A stretch of 64,000 bases of DNA from Arthrobacter crusticola. Lineage in GTDB: Bacteria; Actinomycetota; Actinomycetes; Actinomycetales; Micrococcaceae. Positions 10,444-19,588 of the stretch are shown here, in pieces. A program made the position numbers and the translations under genes. The notes below the pieces were generated by a model that did no database searches, had not been told where the DNA came from, and saw nothing but the letters and a program-made list of their open reading frames with translations. How positions within the stretch are numbered: the first letter of the stretch is position 1; every line of letters starts with the position of its first letter. The stretch covers positions 124,001-188,000 of the forward strand of contig NZ_SMTK01000005.1 of NCBI RefSeq assembly GCF_004357995.1. The letters are read 5' to 3'.

Positions 10444-11164
10444 GTGGCAGAACCCACGCTGAACGAATTTGAAGTCGTCTTCGGGCGCGTCAAGGGGCCT
10501 GCTCCTGACCCGTGAAACAGCCGACCACGCGGTCGATCTCCTGGCCGAGGCGGCCCGCGACACCATCCCCGGAGCCTTGGGCGCGGGGGTGACGCTGATC
10601 TCCGCCGGCACCCCCACAAGCACCGGCTATACCAACCCGCTGGTGGCACGGGTCGACGCCCTGCAGTACGGGCTGAACGAAGGCCCCTGCCTCACCGCCT
10701 GGGCCGGGGCCACACCCGTGCTGGTCGACGACACCCGGGCGGAGCCGCGCTGGCCGCGGTGGAGCGCGGCCGCCGCAGCGATCCCGATCCTGTCATGCGT
10801 GAGCGTCCCCCTGCAGCGCGGCCGCACTACCATCGGTGCGGTCAAGGTGTACTCGACGGCCCCCGCCGCGTTCGACGCCGGCACCGCGGCCCTGCTGACT
10901 CGATTTGCCGCGTCCGCCGCGGCCCTGCTCGGCCATATCCAGACCACCGAGATGCCGCAGCGGATCAGCGCCGGGCTCGCGGCGGCCCTGCGCAGCCGGG
11001 ACGCCGTCGCCATGGCGCGGGGGGTCCTGATGGCCCGCCTGCACCTCACCGAGGATGAGTCGCTGCCGCGGCTGATCTCTCTGGCGTGCGAGAGCCGGGC
11101 ACCCCTGGCGGCGGCCGCCCGCACTCTGCTCGCCGGCGGACCGGGTCCGGCCGGGCCGCGGTAG
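10444..11164 (+). CDS. GAF-ANTAR domain regulator with an apparent +1 frameshift near its start
   Basis: The protein has a GAF-like sensor (from TRETADHAVDLLAEAARDTIP to about residue 160) and a C-terminal ANTAR RNA-binding domain (LRSRDAVAMARGVLMARLHL...). ANTAR proteins act as antiterminators by binding dual-hexaloop RNA. A GTG at 10444 has GAGG seven bases upstream and opens VAEPTLNEFEVVFGRVKG, but that frame stops at 10515. The continuation, GLLLTRETADHA, lies in the next frame. One extra base in the GGGGCC at 10494-10499 explains this. A downstream TTG at 10469 would restore an intact 231-codon frame but has no ribosome site. Sequencing error, decay or +1 slippage are all possible. Confidence 0.8.
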
Positions 11165-11185
11165 GCCCCAACGCGCAGCGGCGGC

Positions 11186-12217
11186 TCAGCGCCCTCCGTC
11201 GAGCGCTCGGCTGCGCTGCTCCAGCGCCGGTCCACCGTAGGGGTAGTCGCTGAACTGGGGGGCGCTGACAGCGTCGAGCCGGCCCGCCTCCTCCGGAGTC
11301 AGTTCCAGCCCGGCGGAGGCGAGGTTGTCTTTCAGCTGGTCCACGGTCCGTGCCCCAAGGATGACCGAGGTGACGGCCGGCTGGCGCGCCACCCAGGCCA
11401 GGGCCACCTGCGAGGCGCTGACCCCGCGGGCCTTCGCGGTCTCTCCGACGGCGTCGATGATCCGCCACGTGCGCTCCTGGGCGTTGCGCTGCTCCCAGGC
11501 CTCCATCCCGCGCTTGGGGTTCTCCCCCAGCCGGGTGGCTCCCGTGGGCAGGGTGTCCCGCGAGTACTTTCCGCTCAGCCAGCCGCCGCCGAGCGGCGAC
11601 CACGGCAGCAGGCCCATGCCGGCGTCAAGGGTGGCGGGAACAATCTCGGCTTCGATCTCACGCACCAGCAGGCTGTACTGCGGCTGGAGCGTGACCGGCG
11701 CGCTGTACCCCGAGGCCCGTGCGAGCATCACGGCCTTCGTCAGCTGCCATCCGGTGTAGTTGGAGAAGCCGTAGTAGGAGATCTTGCCGCTGCGCACCGC
11801 CTCATCGAGGAACCCGAGGGTTTCCTCGAGCGGAGTGAAGGGGTCCCAGGAGTGCACCTGGTAGAGGTCGAGGTGGTCGACGCCGAGGCGGGTCAGTGAG
11901 GCCTCGAGCGCCCGGCGCAGGTGCCGGCGGGACAGGCCCAGATCATTGACGCCCTTGCCCATGGGGAACCGGCCCTTGGAGGCGATCACCATCGAGTCGC
12001 GCCCGGCCGGATTCCGGGCGAGCCAGCGGCCGATGATCTCCTCGGACGTCCCTGCGGTGTAGACGTCCGCGGTGTCGATCAGGTTCCCGCCGGCGGAGGC
12101 GTAGGCGTCGAGGATGCGGTGGGACTCCGCCTCGTCGGCCTCCGCCCCGAACGTCATCGTGCCAAGAGCCAGCGCCGATACTGAGGTGCCGCTGCTGCCA
12201 AGTCTCCGGTACTCCAT
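11186..12217 (-). CDS. Aldo/keto reductase
   Basis: A 343-residue NADPH-dependent (beta/alpha)8 oxidoreductase. Conserved parts include MEYRRLGSSGTSVSALALGTMTFG, the catalytic Asp/Tyr region NLIDTADVYTAGTSEEIIGRWL, the Lys in VIASKGRFP, the His in YQVHSWDPFTPLEETL, and the cofactor-binding C-terminal VILGARTVDQLKDNLAS. The YajO/Tas-like subgroup fits best. The substrate is unknown. Convergent with the ANTAR gene, 21 bp apart. Confidence 0.9.
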   Translation of the reverse strand: MEYRRLGSSGTSVSALALGTMTFGAEADEAESHRILDAYASAGGNLIDTADVYTAGTSEEIIGRWLARNPAGRDSMVIASKGRFPMGKGVNDLGLSRRHLRRALEASLTRLGVDHLDLYQVHSWDPFTPLEETLGFLDEAVRSGKISYYGFSNYTGWQLTKAVMLARASGYSAPVTLQPQYSLLVREIEAEIVPATLDAGMGLLPWSPLGGGWLSGKYSRDTLPTGATRLGENPKRGMEAWEQRNAQERTWRIIDAVGETAKARGVSASQVALAWVARQPAVTSVILGARTVDQLKDNLASAGLELTPEEAGRLDAVSAPQFSDYPYGGPALEQRSRALDGGR

Positions 12218-12354
12218 GCGATCCCTTCCGTTGCACTGGTCCTGCGGGCGGCACTACGGCGCCGCCCCGGCTATGGGGCCGGGGCGGAGCAGGTGGTGCT
12301 GTAGTGCCGAGGGCACGCCTGGGCTGTGTCCGGGCGTTCCCGCTGCTTCCGACC

Positions 12355-12639
12355 TTAGTCAGTGACGACGACGTCCCGCCAGAACGCGTAGTGGTCCTTG
12401 ATGTTCTGGGCCGCGTCCTTGGGCTGCGGGTAGAACCATCCGGCGTCGACGCTCTGCTTGCCGTCCGCCTCGAGGGTGACGTAGTGGGCCTGGCCCTTCC
12501 ATGGGCAGGTGGTCTGCGTGGGGCTGGGCCGGAGGAACTCCTCCCTGATGGAGTCCTTCGGGAAGTAGTGGTTGCCCTCGACCATAACCGTAGTTGCGGA
12601 TTCCGCGATGACCTGGTTGTTCCAGACTGCCTTTGGCAT
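12355..12639 (-). CDS. DUF427 domain protein
   Basis: A 94-residue single-domain DUF427 protein. Characteristic segments are PKAVWNNQVIAESATT, GNHYFPKDSI, TTCPWKGQAHYVTLEADGK and DAGWFYPQPKDAAQNIKDHYAFW. The function of the family is not established. The start at 12639 is chosen because AGGAAC lies five bases upstream and the protein then begins at the domain. It reads in the same direction as the aldo/keto reductase, with a 137-bp gap, so it may be separately transcribed. A larger protein with the same domain lies at 22493-23335. Confidence 0.88.
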   Translation of the reverse strand: MPKAVWNNQVIAESATTVMVEGNHYFPKDSIREEFLRPSPTQTTCPWKGQAHYVTLEADGKQSVDAGWFYPQPKDAAQNIKDHYAFWRDVVVTD

Positions 12640-12723
12640 AGTTCCTGTTCCTTTGGGTTTCGTGCGCACGGACCGTTCCGGCCCACTTGTTCCAACGACC
12701 GGACGGCACTGACCATTCCGGAA

Positions 12724-13500
12724 TTACAGCGGGCGGACCGTGAGGATCTGCTCGGACCGGCCGAAGGGCCCGTTCAGATCGTGAAGGACGCTGGAGGTGA
12801 GCCCCACCCCGTCCGCCCCGAACGTCACCCTCGTGTCCAGGCCGAGCCAGGACCCGGAGGGCGGGCGGTGGAAGTGCAGTTGGAGGTCGACGTTGGGGAA
12901 CATCCAGCTGCCCGTGCCCGGCCGGACCCGGGCGGCGATCCCGTTGGCCGCATCCACCATGCCGCACAGGCGCACGAGGTCCGGAGTCGGTCCGTCATCG
13001 ACGAGCTCCAGCGGTGTCCGCAGCCAGATGCGGCCCCGGCCCGGGCGGTGGCCGGGCACCACGCGGAACTCGAGGGATTCGATGAAGCCGCCGGGCCACT
13101 GCGTCATGCCGTCGTAGGGGCCCGCCTCGTCGGGCCCGGGCATCCGGTCATCCTCGAGGGCGGCGACCTCTGCGGTGTCGGTCCGGGCCAGCCGCCACGC
13201 CCTCGCGGTGACCGCCGTGCGGCCCTGGGCGCGCAGTTCGGCCTGGAGCAGTTCGATCGTCCGCCCCGGCCGGAGGACGCGGGTGGCAACTTCGAACTCG
13301 CCACCGGGAATCATTCCCAGGATGTCGAACCCGACCCTGGCCAGCTGCAGGTCCGGGCGGGGTTCGCAGTCCAGCAGGCTTTGCACAAGCAGTCCCGCCA
13401 CGGGCGCCATGTGCTGCTCCCCGGGATTCCAGGCTCCCTGGGCATGGCCGGTCGACTCAAACCGGCCCTCCCCCAACGAACGGTAGTACGAGCCGGACAT
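12724..13500 (-). CDS. Thioesterase (double hot-dog, TesB-like) family protein
   Basis: A 258-residue protein beginning MSGSYYRSLGEGRFESTGHAQGAW, with the mid-protein segment GGEFEVATRVLRPGRTIELLQAELRAQGR and a C-terminal half containing QLHFHRPPSGSWLGLDTRVTFGADGVG. Both halves follow the pattern of tandem hot-dog domains of acyl-CoA thioesterase-like proteins. The CoA substrate is unknown. The ATG at 13500 has GGAG seven bases upstream. Divergent from the MFS exporter at 13789 across a 288-bp gap in which I recognise no other gene. Confidence 0.8.
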   Translation of the reverse strand: MSGSYYRSLGEGRFESTGHAQGAWNPGEQHMAPVAGLLVQSLLDCEPRPDLQLARVGFDILGMIPGGEFEVATRVLRPGRTIELLQAELRAQGRTAVTARAWRLARTDTAEVAALEDDRMPGPDEAGPYDGMTQWPGGFIESLEFRVVPGHRPGRGRIWLRTPLELVDDGPTPDLVRLCGMVDAANGIAARVRPGTGSWMFPNVDLQLHFHRPPSGSWLGLDTRVTFGADGVGLTSSVLHDLNGPFGRSEQILTVRPL

Positions 13501-13788
13501 GCGCTGCTCCTTCGGGAATCTCAAGGTGGACGGCGCCGACCCTGCTCCGGCGCACCCGCACCATGCTAGTGCAGCCACCCCTTCCGCCCGCGCCATCCGA
13601 GGCGACGGCCCGGCGCGGATTCCACGCCTTCGAAGAACCGTTTTCTCCCGTCGGAATAGAGCGACGGATCGTGGGGTTGTCGCAAACGAGGCCCAGCCCA
13701 GCGCCGGCGCTCCCGCCCGGGAGTAGTGGGGCCGCCGCGGTATGCGGCAGAAGCAAAAGTAGGCGCGGTCTTAGCAGAAAGAGAATTC

Positions 13789-15288
13789 ATGGCTCGCAGC
13801 ACGTCACCCCAGGTGTCCCAAGATCCACCTTCGGCAGAGCCGGCACCGTTGCCGGCCGGACCCGAGGTTTCGGCAAAGGACCGCTTGGTCATCCGACTCC
13901 TCATCGTCTCGGCGTTCGTCGTCATCCTCAACGAAACGATCACCGGCGTCGCCATTCCACGTCTAGTGCAGGACCTCGGCATTACGGTCAGCGCCGGGCA
14001 GTGGCTCAGCACCGCGTTCCTCCTGACGATGGCAGTGGTCATCCCGATCACGGGCTACCTCCTGCAGCGCTTCAATACCCGCTCGCTGTTCCTGGTCGCC
14101 ATGTCGCTTTTCAGCGCCGGCACTCTGCTGGCCGCCCTCGCACCGGGCTTCGCCACCCTCGTGGCCGGCCGGGTGATCCAGGCCAGCGGCACCGCAATCA
14201 TGCTGCCCCTGCTGATGACCACCGTCATGACCCTCGTGCCGGCGGCCAACCGTGGGCGCACCATGGGCAACATTTCCATCGTGATCTCCGTGGCCCCCGC
14301 GGTCGGTCCCACCGCCGCGGGCGCGATCCTCAGCGTCCTGGACTGGCGCTGGATGTTCTGGCTTGTCCTGCCCATCGCGCTGGTCTCCCTCATCCTGGGC
14401 GCCACGAAGATGACGAACGTCACCTCCCCCCGCAAGAGTGCAATCGACGTGCTGTCGGTGATCCTCTCGGCCCTGGCCTTCGGCGGCATCGTGTACGGCT
14501 TCAGCCGGCTCGGCGAGGCCGGTGCTGAAGCCGCTGTTCCCGCGTGGGTTCCCCTGGCGGTCGGCATCGTCTTCCTGGCGCTGTTCATCACGCGCCAGAT
14601 CCGGCTCCAGCGCGCCGACCGTGCACTGCTCGACCTGCGCACGTTCACCTCACGCAACTTCACCCTCGCGATCCTGACCACGTTCCTCGCCTTCATGGCC
14701 CTGTTCGGGACGATCATCCTCCTGCCGATCTACGTCCAGAGCGTGCTGGGTGAGTCGCCGCTGGTCGCTGGTCTGCTGCTGCTTCCCGGTGGCGTCCTGA
14801 TCGGTGTCCTCGGACCGTGGACGGGACGGGTCTTCGACCGCCGGGGACCGCGCGTCCTGCTGGTGCCGGGGTCGCTGCTGATCGGGGCCTCCTTCGTGGC
14901 CCTGAGCTTCGCCTCGGAAACCACGCCGATCTACCTCGTGCTGATCGCCCACATCATCTGGAGCCTGGGCCTTGCCCTGATGCTGACCCCGCTGCTGACC
15001 TCGGCGCTCGGATCGGTGAAGCCGAACCTGTACTCCCACGCCAGTGCCGTCTTCGGCACCGTGCAGCAGATCGCCGGCGCCGTTGGCACGGCGCTGTTCA
15101 TCTCGGTGACCACCATCGTCGCGGGTAACCTGGCGGCCTCAGGGCAGTCGGAGACGGCGGCCCTGGCCGGCGGCATCCAGGTGGCCTTCATCTGGGGAGC
15201 GGGCATCTCGCTGGCCGCCGTGATTGCGGCCATCTTCGTGCGCAAGCCCGAGAACGCGCCGGACCCCGAGGCCGTGCCGGCGCACTAG
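13789..15288 (+). CDS. MFS drug exporter, DHA2 (EmrB/QacA) type
   Basis: A 499-residue transporter with about 14 hydrophobic segments, the number typical of DHA2 proton antiporters. Motifs include the N-terminal VILNETITGVAIPRLVQDLGI (with the conserved N/D in helix 1), the loop LQRFNTRSLFL at the motif-A position, and the antiporter motif-C-like glycine-rich helix GPTAAGAILSVLDWRWMFW. It should export hydrophobic drugs across the membrane. The open frame begins at 13726, but the ATG at 13789 starts just before the first conserved region. No dedicated regulator is adjacent. Confidence 0.88.
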   Translation: MARSTSPQVSQDPPSAEPAPLPAGPEVSAKDRLVIRLLIVSAFVVILNETITGVAIPRLVQDLGITVSAGQWLSTAFLLTMAVVIPITGYLLQRFNTRSLFLVAMSLFSAGTLLAALAPGFATLVAGRVIQASGTAIMLPLLMTTVMTLVPAANRGRTMGNISIVISVAPAVGPTAAGAILSVLDWRWMFWLVLPIALVSLILGATKMTNVTSPRKSAIDVLSVILSALAFGGIVYGFSRLGEAGAEAAVPAWVPLAVGIVFLALFITRQIRLQRADRALLDLRTFTSRNFTLAILTTFLAFMALFGTIILLPIYVQSVLGESPLVAGLLLLPGGVLIGVLGPWTGRVFDRRGPRVLLVPGSLLIGASFVALSFASETTPIYLVLIAHIIWSLGLALMLTPLLTSALGSVKPNLYSHASAVFGTVQQIAGAVGTALFISVTTIVAGNLAASGQSETAALAGGIQVAFIWGAGISLAAVIAAIFVRKPENAPDPEAVPAH

Positions 15289-15296
15289 GCTCCGGC

Positions 15297-16172
15297 CTAG
15301 GAGGAGCTGATGCTCTCCTCCGCAGCGGCCCGGCGGACGGTGATCATGCCGTCGTCGACCCTCGCCTCATACACGGGCTGCGGGTTGCTCGCCGGGCCGC
15401 GGACCACGGTTCCGTCGTCGAACCGGAAGGTACTGCCGTGCCAGGGACAGGTGACGCAGCCGTTGGCGATCTCGCCCTCCTCGAGCGGGCCGCCGAGGTG
15501 GCTGCACACGCTGTCCATGGCGCGGACGGTGCCCCCGTCGCGGTACAGCAGGATCGAGACGCCGTCGGCCTCCACCACCCGGCGCTCGCCGTCGGCCAGC
15601 TCCCCGTCGGTCAGCACAGGCGTCCACGCCTCGGGGCCTTCGCGCCAGGCGGTGCGGTTGACGTTCACGCCGCGCGCATAGCTCAGGTGCCCGCCCAGGT
15701 AGGCGCTGAACAGCAGGGCCCCGCACCCGCCGACACCCAGCAGGGTGCCGGCGGTGCGGCTGCCCCGGCGCCGGGCCACCGCCGACAGGCTGTAGAGGGT
15801 CAGGGCGGTGCTGTTCCCGACAGCGTGGACAAGGCCCACCCTGCTGTCCTTGCCGACGGTGTCCGCCCAGTCATTCGCTCCGGTGATCGCCGTCGGGATG
15901 GCGGAGGCGATGCCCACTCCCACGAGGAGGTCCGCCGAGTGCTCCGAGTCCCGGCCGCCCACCAGGTCGAGCAGGGTCGCCATGGTCCAGGCCCCGGTGG
16001 GGATGTCGGTCAGGACCGGATGCAGCCGGTGCCCCAAAGCCGTGCCACTCAGCGCATTGCGCAGGACGCGCGGCCTCAGGGTCTTCTCAACGGCCGAAGC
16101 GACCGGGGCTGCGACGGTATCGAGGGGCTTGAATTTCTCAAGGGCTTCGACCATCGAGTGCAGCAGGTTCAC
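15297..16172 (-). CDS. DUF2231 membrane protein fused to a Rieske [2Fe-2S] domain
   Basis: A 291-residue fusion. Residues 40-170 form a DUF2231-type membrane region with about four helices, including the signature GTALGHRLHPVLTDIPTGAW. Residues 190-285 form a Rieske ferredoxin domain with both cluster motifs, CSHLGGPLEEG and CPWHGSTF, supplying the two Cys and two His ligands. It probably carries electrons at the membrane. No partner oxygenase is adjacent. Convergent with the MFS gene, only 8 bp apart. Confidence 0.92.
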   Translation of the reverse strand: MNLLHSMVEALEKFKPLDTVAAPVASAVEKTLRPRVLRNALSGTALGHRLHPVLTDIPTGAWTMATLLDLVGGRDSEHSADLLVGVGIASAIPTAITGANDWADTVGKDSRVGLVHAVGNSTALTLYSLSAVARRRGSRTAGTLLGVGGCGALLFSAYLGGHLSYARGVNVNRTAWREGPEAWTPVLTDGELADGERRVVEADGVSILLYRDGGTVRAMDSVCSHLGGPLEEGEIANGCVTCPWHGSTFRFDDGTVVRGPASNPQPVYEARVDDGMITVRRAAAEESISSS

Positions 16173-16397
16173 GGGGATCTCCTTCGGGTCGGCGGCCCAC
16201 GCGGGGCTCCCTGGAGCCGGGAGACCGCAGGGCGGTAACCCTTATTGTCCGCGGCGCCCGCGGTGCCGCAACCCGCCGGACCGAAGCTAAATTTCCCTTG
16301 GAGCAACGGAACGGCACTGGCACAATGCCGCGTCGCGGCGGCGCGGCAGCCGCACAGCTCCATCCATAAAATCATCAGTTGGCTTATGGTTGGTTTC

Positions 16398-17300
16398 ATG
16401 AGTTTCAACGACAACGTCCGCCTGGACCCTTCACGCGTAAGCGACCGGCGTGGCCGCGGCCGCGGTCTGGCTGTGGGCGGCGGTCTCGGCGGCGGGCTGG
16501 TGCTGATCCTCTCCCTCCTGTTCGGACCGGAGGTGGTGGGCCAGCTCGGCCTCGACGACGGAACCGGCCAGGGCCAGGGCAGCGGCGCCGGCACGCCGGA
16601 GGCGATCACCTCGTGCCAGACCGGCGCCGACGCTAATGAACGCCTTGACTGCCGCATCCTCGCCACCGCCGAAAGCCTCGACAGTTTCTGGCTGCCCTAC
16701 CTGGACCAGTACGGCGTCGAGTACAGCGCACCCGGGGTGGCCCTGTTCGGCGGCCAGACGGACACCGGGTGCGGCAGCGCCACCAGCGCCGTGGGGCCTT
16801 TCTACTGCCCCGTGGACCAGCAGACCTACTACGACACCGCGTTCTTCGACGACCTCGTCACCCGGTTCGGATCCTCCGGGGGCCCGCTGGCACAGGAGTA
16901 CGTGATCGCCCACGAGTTCGGGCACCACATCCAGAACCTCACCAACACCCTCGAGGCCGGCCGCCAGGACCCCCAGGGGCCGGAGTCCGGTGCCGTCCGG
17001 GTCGAACTGCAGGCCGACTGCTATGCGGGCCTGTGGGCAGCCCACGCCTCGAGCACCCCCGACCCGGAGACGGGCGAGCCTTTTCTGCGGGAATTCACTC
17101 CAGAGGACCTGCGCGATGCGCTGTCGGCGGCGTCGGCCGTTGGCGATGACCGCATCCAGGAGGCAGCGACCGGCCAAGTCAACCCCGAGGTGTGGACCCA
17201 CGGCTCCAGCGAGCAGCGCCAGGCCTGGTTCCTCGAGGGCTACCGCACCGGCGACATCAACGCCTGCGACACTTTCCGGGCACCGGACCTCAGCCCCTGA
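16398..17300 (+). CDS. ypfJ: Neutral zinc metallopeptidase (KPN_02809/YpfJ family)
   Basis: A 300-residue protein opening MSFNDNVRLDPSRVSDRRGRG, typical of the family, followed by one transmembrane helix (residues about 28-45) and a large external domain. The zinc site HExxH is visible in VIAHEFGHHIQNLTNT. RVELQADCYAGLWAAHAS and the closing GYRTGDINACDTF are also family hallmarks. Activity is presumed proteolytic and extracytoplasmic. The open frame extends to 16245, but family start and domain boundary favour 16398. The ribosome site is weak. Confidence 0.9.
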   Translation: MSFNDNVRLDPSRVSDRRGRGRGLAVGGGLGGGLVLILSLLFGPEVVGQLGLDDGTGQGQGSGAGTPEAITSCQTGADANERLDCRILATAESLDSFWLPYLDQYGVEYSAPGVALFGGQTDTGCGSATSAVGPFYCPVDQQTYYDTAFFDDLVTRFGSSGGPLAQEYVIAHEFGHHIQNLTNTLEAGRQDPQGPESGAVRVELQADCYAGLWAAHASSTPDPETGEPFLREFTPEDLRDALSAASAVGDDRIQEAATGQVNPEVWTHGSSEQRQAWFLEGYRTGDINACDTFRAPDLSP

Positions 17301-17354
17301 CCTCAGACCGCTGGACCGCAGCCCCGCCACCGTCTTCCGAGGAGAACGATCAGC

Positions 17355-18452
17355 ATGCACCTACCCGTGATGCCGCCGGTGACCCCGATGCTGGCCAAGT
17401 CGGTTGCCCGGATCCCCGAGGGCGGACTGCTGTACGAGCCGAAGTGGGACGGTTTCCGCTCGATCGTCTTCCGCGACGGGGACGAGGTCGAAATCGGCTC
17501 GCGCAACGGCAACCCGATGACCCGGTACTTCCCCGAAGTCGTTGAGGCGGTCCGGGCCAACCTTCCGGAGCGCTGCGTCCTCGACGGCGAACTGGTCGTC
17601 GTCAGCGGGGCGCGGCTCGACTTCGAAGCGCTCCAGCAGCGCATCCATCCCGCCGCGCGCCGCGTCGCGCTGCTTGCCCGTGAGACCCCTGCCCACTTCG
17701 TCGCCTTCGACCTGCTCGCCCTCGATGACGAGGACCTCACGGGGAGGCCCTTCCGGGAACGCCGGGCGCTGCTCGAGAAGCACCTTGCTGCCGCCCGTCC
17801 GCCGGTGCACCTCACGCCCGCCTCCACCGACTCCGCCGTGGCCGGTGAATGGTTCTCCCAGTTCGAGGGCGCCGGCCTGGACGGGGTCGTCGCCAAGCCG
17901 CTCGACGGGCCTTACGAGCCGAACAAGCGCTCGATGTTCAAGGTCAAGCACGAGCGCACCGCCGACTGCGTGGTAGCCGGCTACCGCACCCACAAGGCCG
18001 ACGCCGAAGGCATCGGTTCCCTGCTCCTGGGGCTCTACACCGACGACGGTGACCTCATGGCCGTCGGGGTGGTCGGCGCGTTCACCGCCGCCCGCCGCCG
18101 TGAGCTGTTCCGGGAACTTCAGCCCCTGGTCACCGCGCCGGAGGATCACCCCTGGGCCGCCGCCCGGGAGGACGACGGAATCCGCACTCCGTTCAACGCG
18201 GAAGGCAGCCGCTGGGCCGCCGGCCGGGACCTGTCCTTTACTCCCCTGCGCCCTGAGCGGGTCCTCGAGGTCCGCTACGACCACATGGAGGGCGCGCGGT
18301 TCCGCCACACCGCCCAGTTCAACCGCTGGCGCCCGGACCGGGATCCGGCCTCCTGCACCTTCGGCCAGCTTGAGGAACCCGTGCGCTTCGACCTCGCCGC
18401 CGTCCTTTCCGGCGGCACACCGGCCGGAACCGCCCCTACCACCGGACCCTGA
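17355..18452 (+). CDS. ATP-dependent DNA ligase (LigC-like, stand-alone)
   Basis: A 365-residue ligase. The adenylated lysine lies in EPKWDGFRSIVFRDG (motif I), followed by IGSRNGNPMTRYFPE (motif Ia/III region), VLDGELVVV, a DGVVAKPLD segment (motif IV) and the MFKVKHERTADCVV motif V, then an OB-fold C-terminal domain. It lacks the polymerase and nuclease modules of LigD, so it resembles actinobacterial LigC, implicated in backup excision repair or end joining. No ku gene is adjacent. AGGAG lies ten bases before the ATG. The gene follows the metallopeptidase by 54 bp on the same strand. Confidence 0.9.
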   Translation: MHLPVMPPVTPMLAKSVARIPEGGLLYEPKWDGFRSIVFRDGDEVEIGSRNGNPMTRYFPEVVEAVRANLPERCVLDGELVVVSGARLDFEALQQRIHPAARRVALLARETPAHFVAFDLLALDDEDLTGRPFRERRALLEKHLAAARPPVHLTPASTDSAVAGEWFSQFEGAGLDGVVAKPLDGPYEPNKRSMFKVKHERTADCVVAGYRTHKADAEGIGSLLLGLYTDDGDLMAVGVVGAFTAARRRELFRELQPLVTAPEDHPWAAAREDDGIRTPFNAEGSRWAAGRDLSFTPLRPERVLEVRYDHMEGARFRHTAQFNRWRPDRDPASCTFGQLEEPVRFDLAAVLSGGTPAGTAPTTGP

Positions 18453-18526
18453 TCCGCCCGGGTTGGTCCCCGGAGTGAGGTGCGCCATGCTGGTGCGGAA
18501 GCCAGCACCACCGACGAGGGAGTCCC

Positions 18527-19453
18527 ATGACCAGCACCGACCGGCAGATCGTCTTCGTCACGGGGGCCAGCCGCGGCGTGGGGCGCGGCATCGCCCGCGC
18601 CTTCGGTGAGGCCGGTGCCACCGTCTACGTCGGTGGGCGCACCACCGAGGAGGGAACCGCGCCTTCGCGGATGCCCGGGACCATCACCGAAACCGCTCGG
18701 CTCGTCACCGAGGCCGGCGGCACCGGCATCCCGCTGCGCCTGGATGTCACCGATGACGCCCAACTCATGGAGGCGTTCGCCCGCATCGAGTCGGAGCAGG
18801 GCCGGCTCGACGTCCTCGCCAACACCGCCTGGGGCGGCTACGAGCGCTTCACCGACGGAAGTGAGTTCAACCCGGGCCCGTTCTGGGAACAGCCGCTCGG
18901 CCTGTGGGACTCGATGCACCGGGCGGGCCTGAGGGCGCACTTCGTCGCCTCATCCCGCGCCGCGCCGCTGATGGTCCGCGCCGGGAGGGGCCTGATCGTC
19001 ACCCTTTCCTCCTTCGCCGGGCAGGTCTTCGTCCCTCCGGTTCCCTATGGCGTCGCCCACGCGGCCATCGATCGCCTGGCCGCCGACATGGCCGTCGACC
19101 TTCGGGACCACGGCGTCTCCTCGATCGCCCTCTACCCGGGGCTTGTTCTCACCGAGAGCGTGGTTGCGAACCTTCAGTACTTTGAGCACGAAACCAACCG
19201 GGAAACTCCGCTGTTCGTCGGGAGAACCGTCGTTGCGCTGGCCGCCGACCCGGACGTGCTGCGCCTTAGCGGACTTGCCCTGGTCGCCGCCGAGGCGGCC
19301 GCGGCCTACGGGGTGCGCGACGAGGACGGCCACCTGCCCTCCTCCAACCGCCAGGCCATCACGGGAGCCCCGACGGCGGCCTTCCCCAACCCCTTCGACC
19401 GCCCGGAGGGCACCGCACGGCAGACGGCGAATCGGGACCAATGGCCCTCCTGA
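18527..19453 (+). CDS. Short-chain dehydrogenase/reductase
   Basis: A 308-residue SDR with the Rossmann nucleotide loop VFVTGASRGVGRGIARAFGE and a strand-4 sequence LDVLANTAWGG in place of the usual NNAG. The catalytic region LIVTLSSFAGQ...VPYGVAHAAIDR contains Ser and Tyr, but the position of the usual YxxxK lysine is alanine/histidine (YGVAHAA). That makes classical catalysis uncertain. It lies 74 bp downstream of the ligase on the same strand. Substrate unknown. Confidence 0.85.
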   Translation: MTSTDRQIVFVTGASRGVGRGIARAFGEAGATVYVGGRTTEEGTAPSRMPGTITETARLVTEAGGTGIPLRLDVTDDAQLMEAFARIESEQGRLDVLANTAWGGYERFTDGSEFNPGPFWEQPLGLWDSMHRAGLRAHFVASSRAAPLMVRAGRGLIVTLSSFAGQVFVPPVPYGVAHAAIDRLAADMAVDLRDHGVSSIALYPGLVLTESVVANLQYFEHETNRETPLFVGRTVVALAADPDVLRLSGLALVAAEAAAAYGVRDEDGHLPSSNRQAITGAPTAAFPNPFDRPEGTARQTANRDQWPS

Positions 19454-19588
19454 CTGCCGCCCAGGAAGACGATACTGATGCAGGGGACCGGTCCGGTCTC
19501 ATACCGGACCGCTGGTCGACACTCCAGTGCGGATCCGGGCTACCCGGATCCGCAGAACCAAACACCCATAGGATCGGACGCCGCTTCC

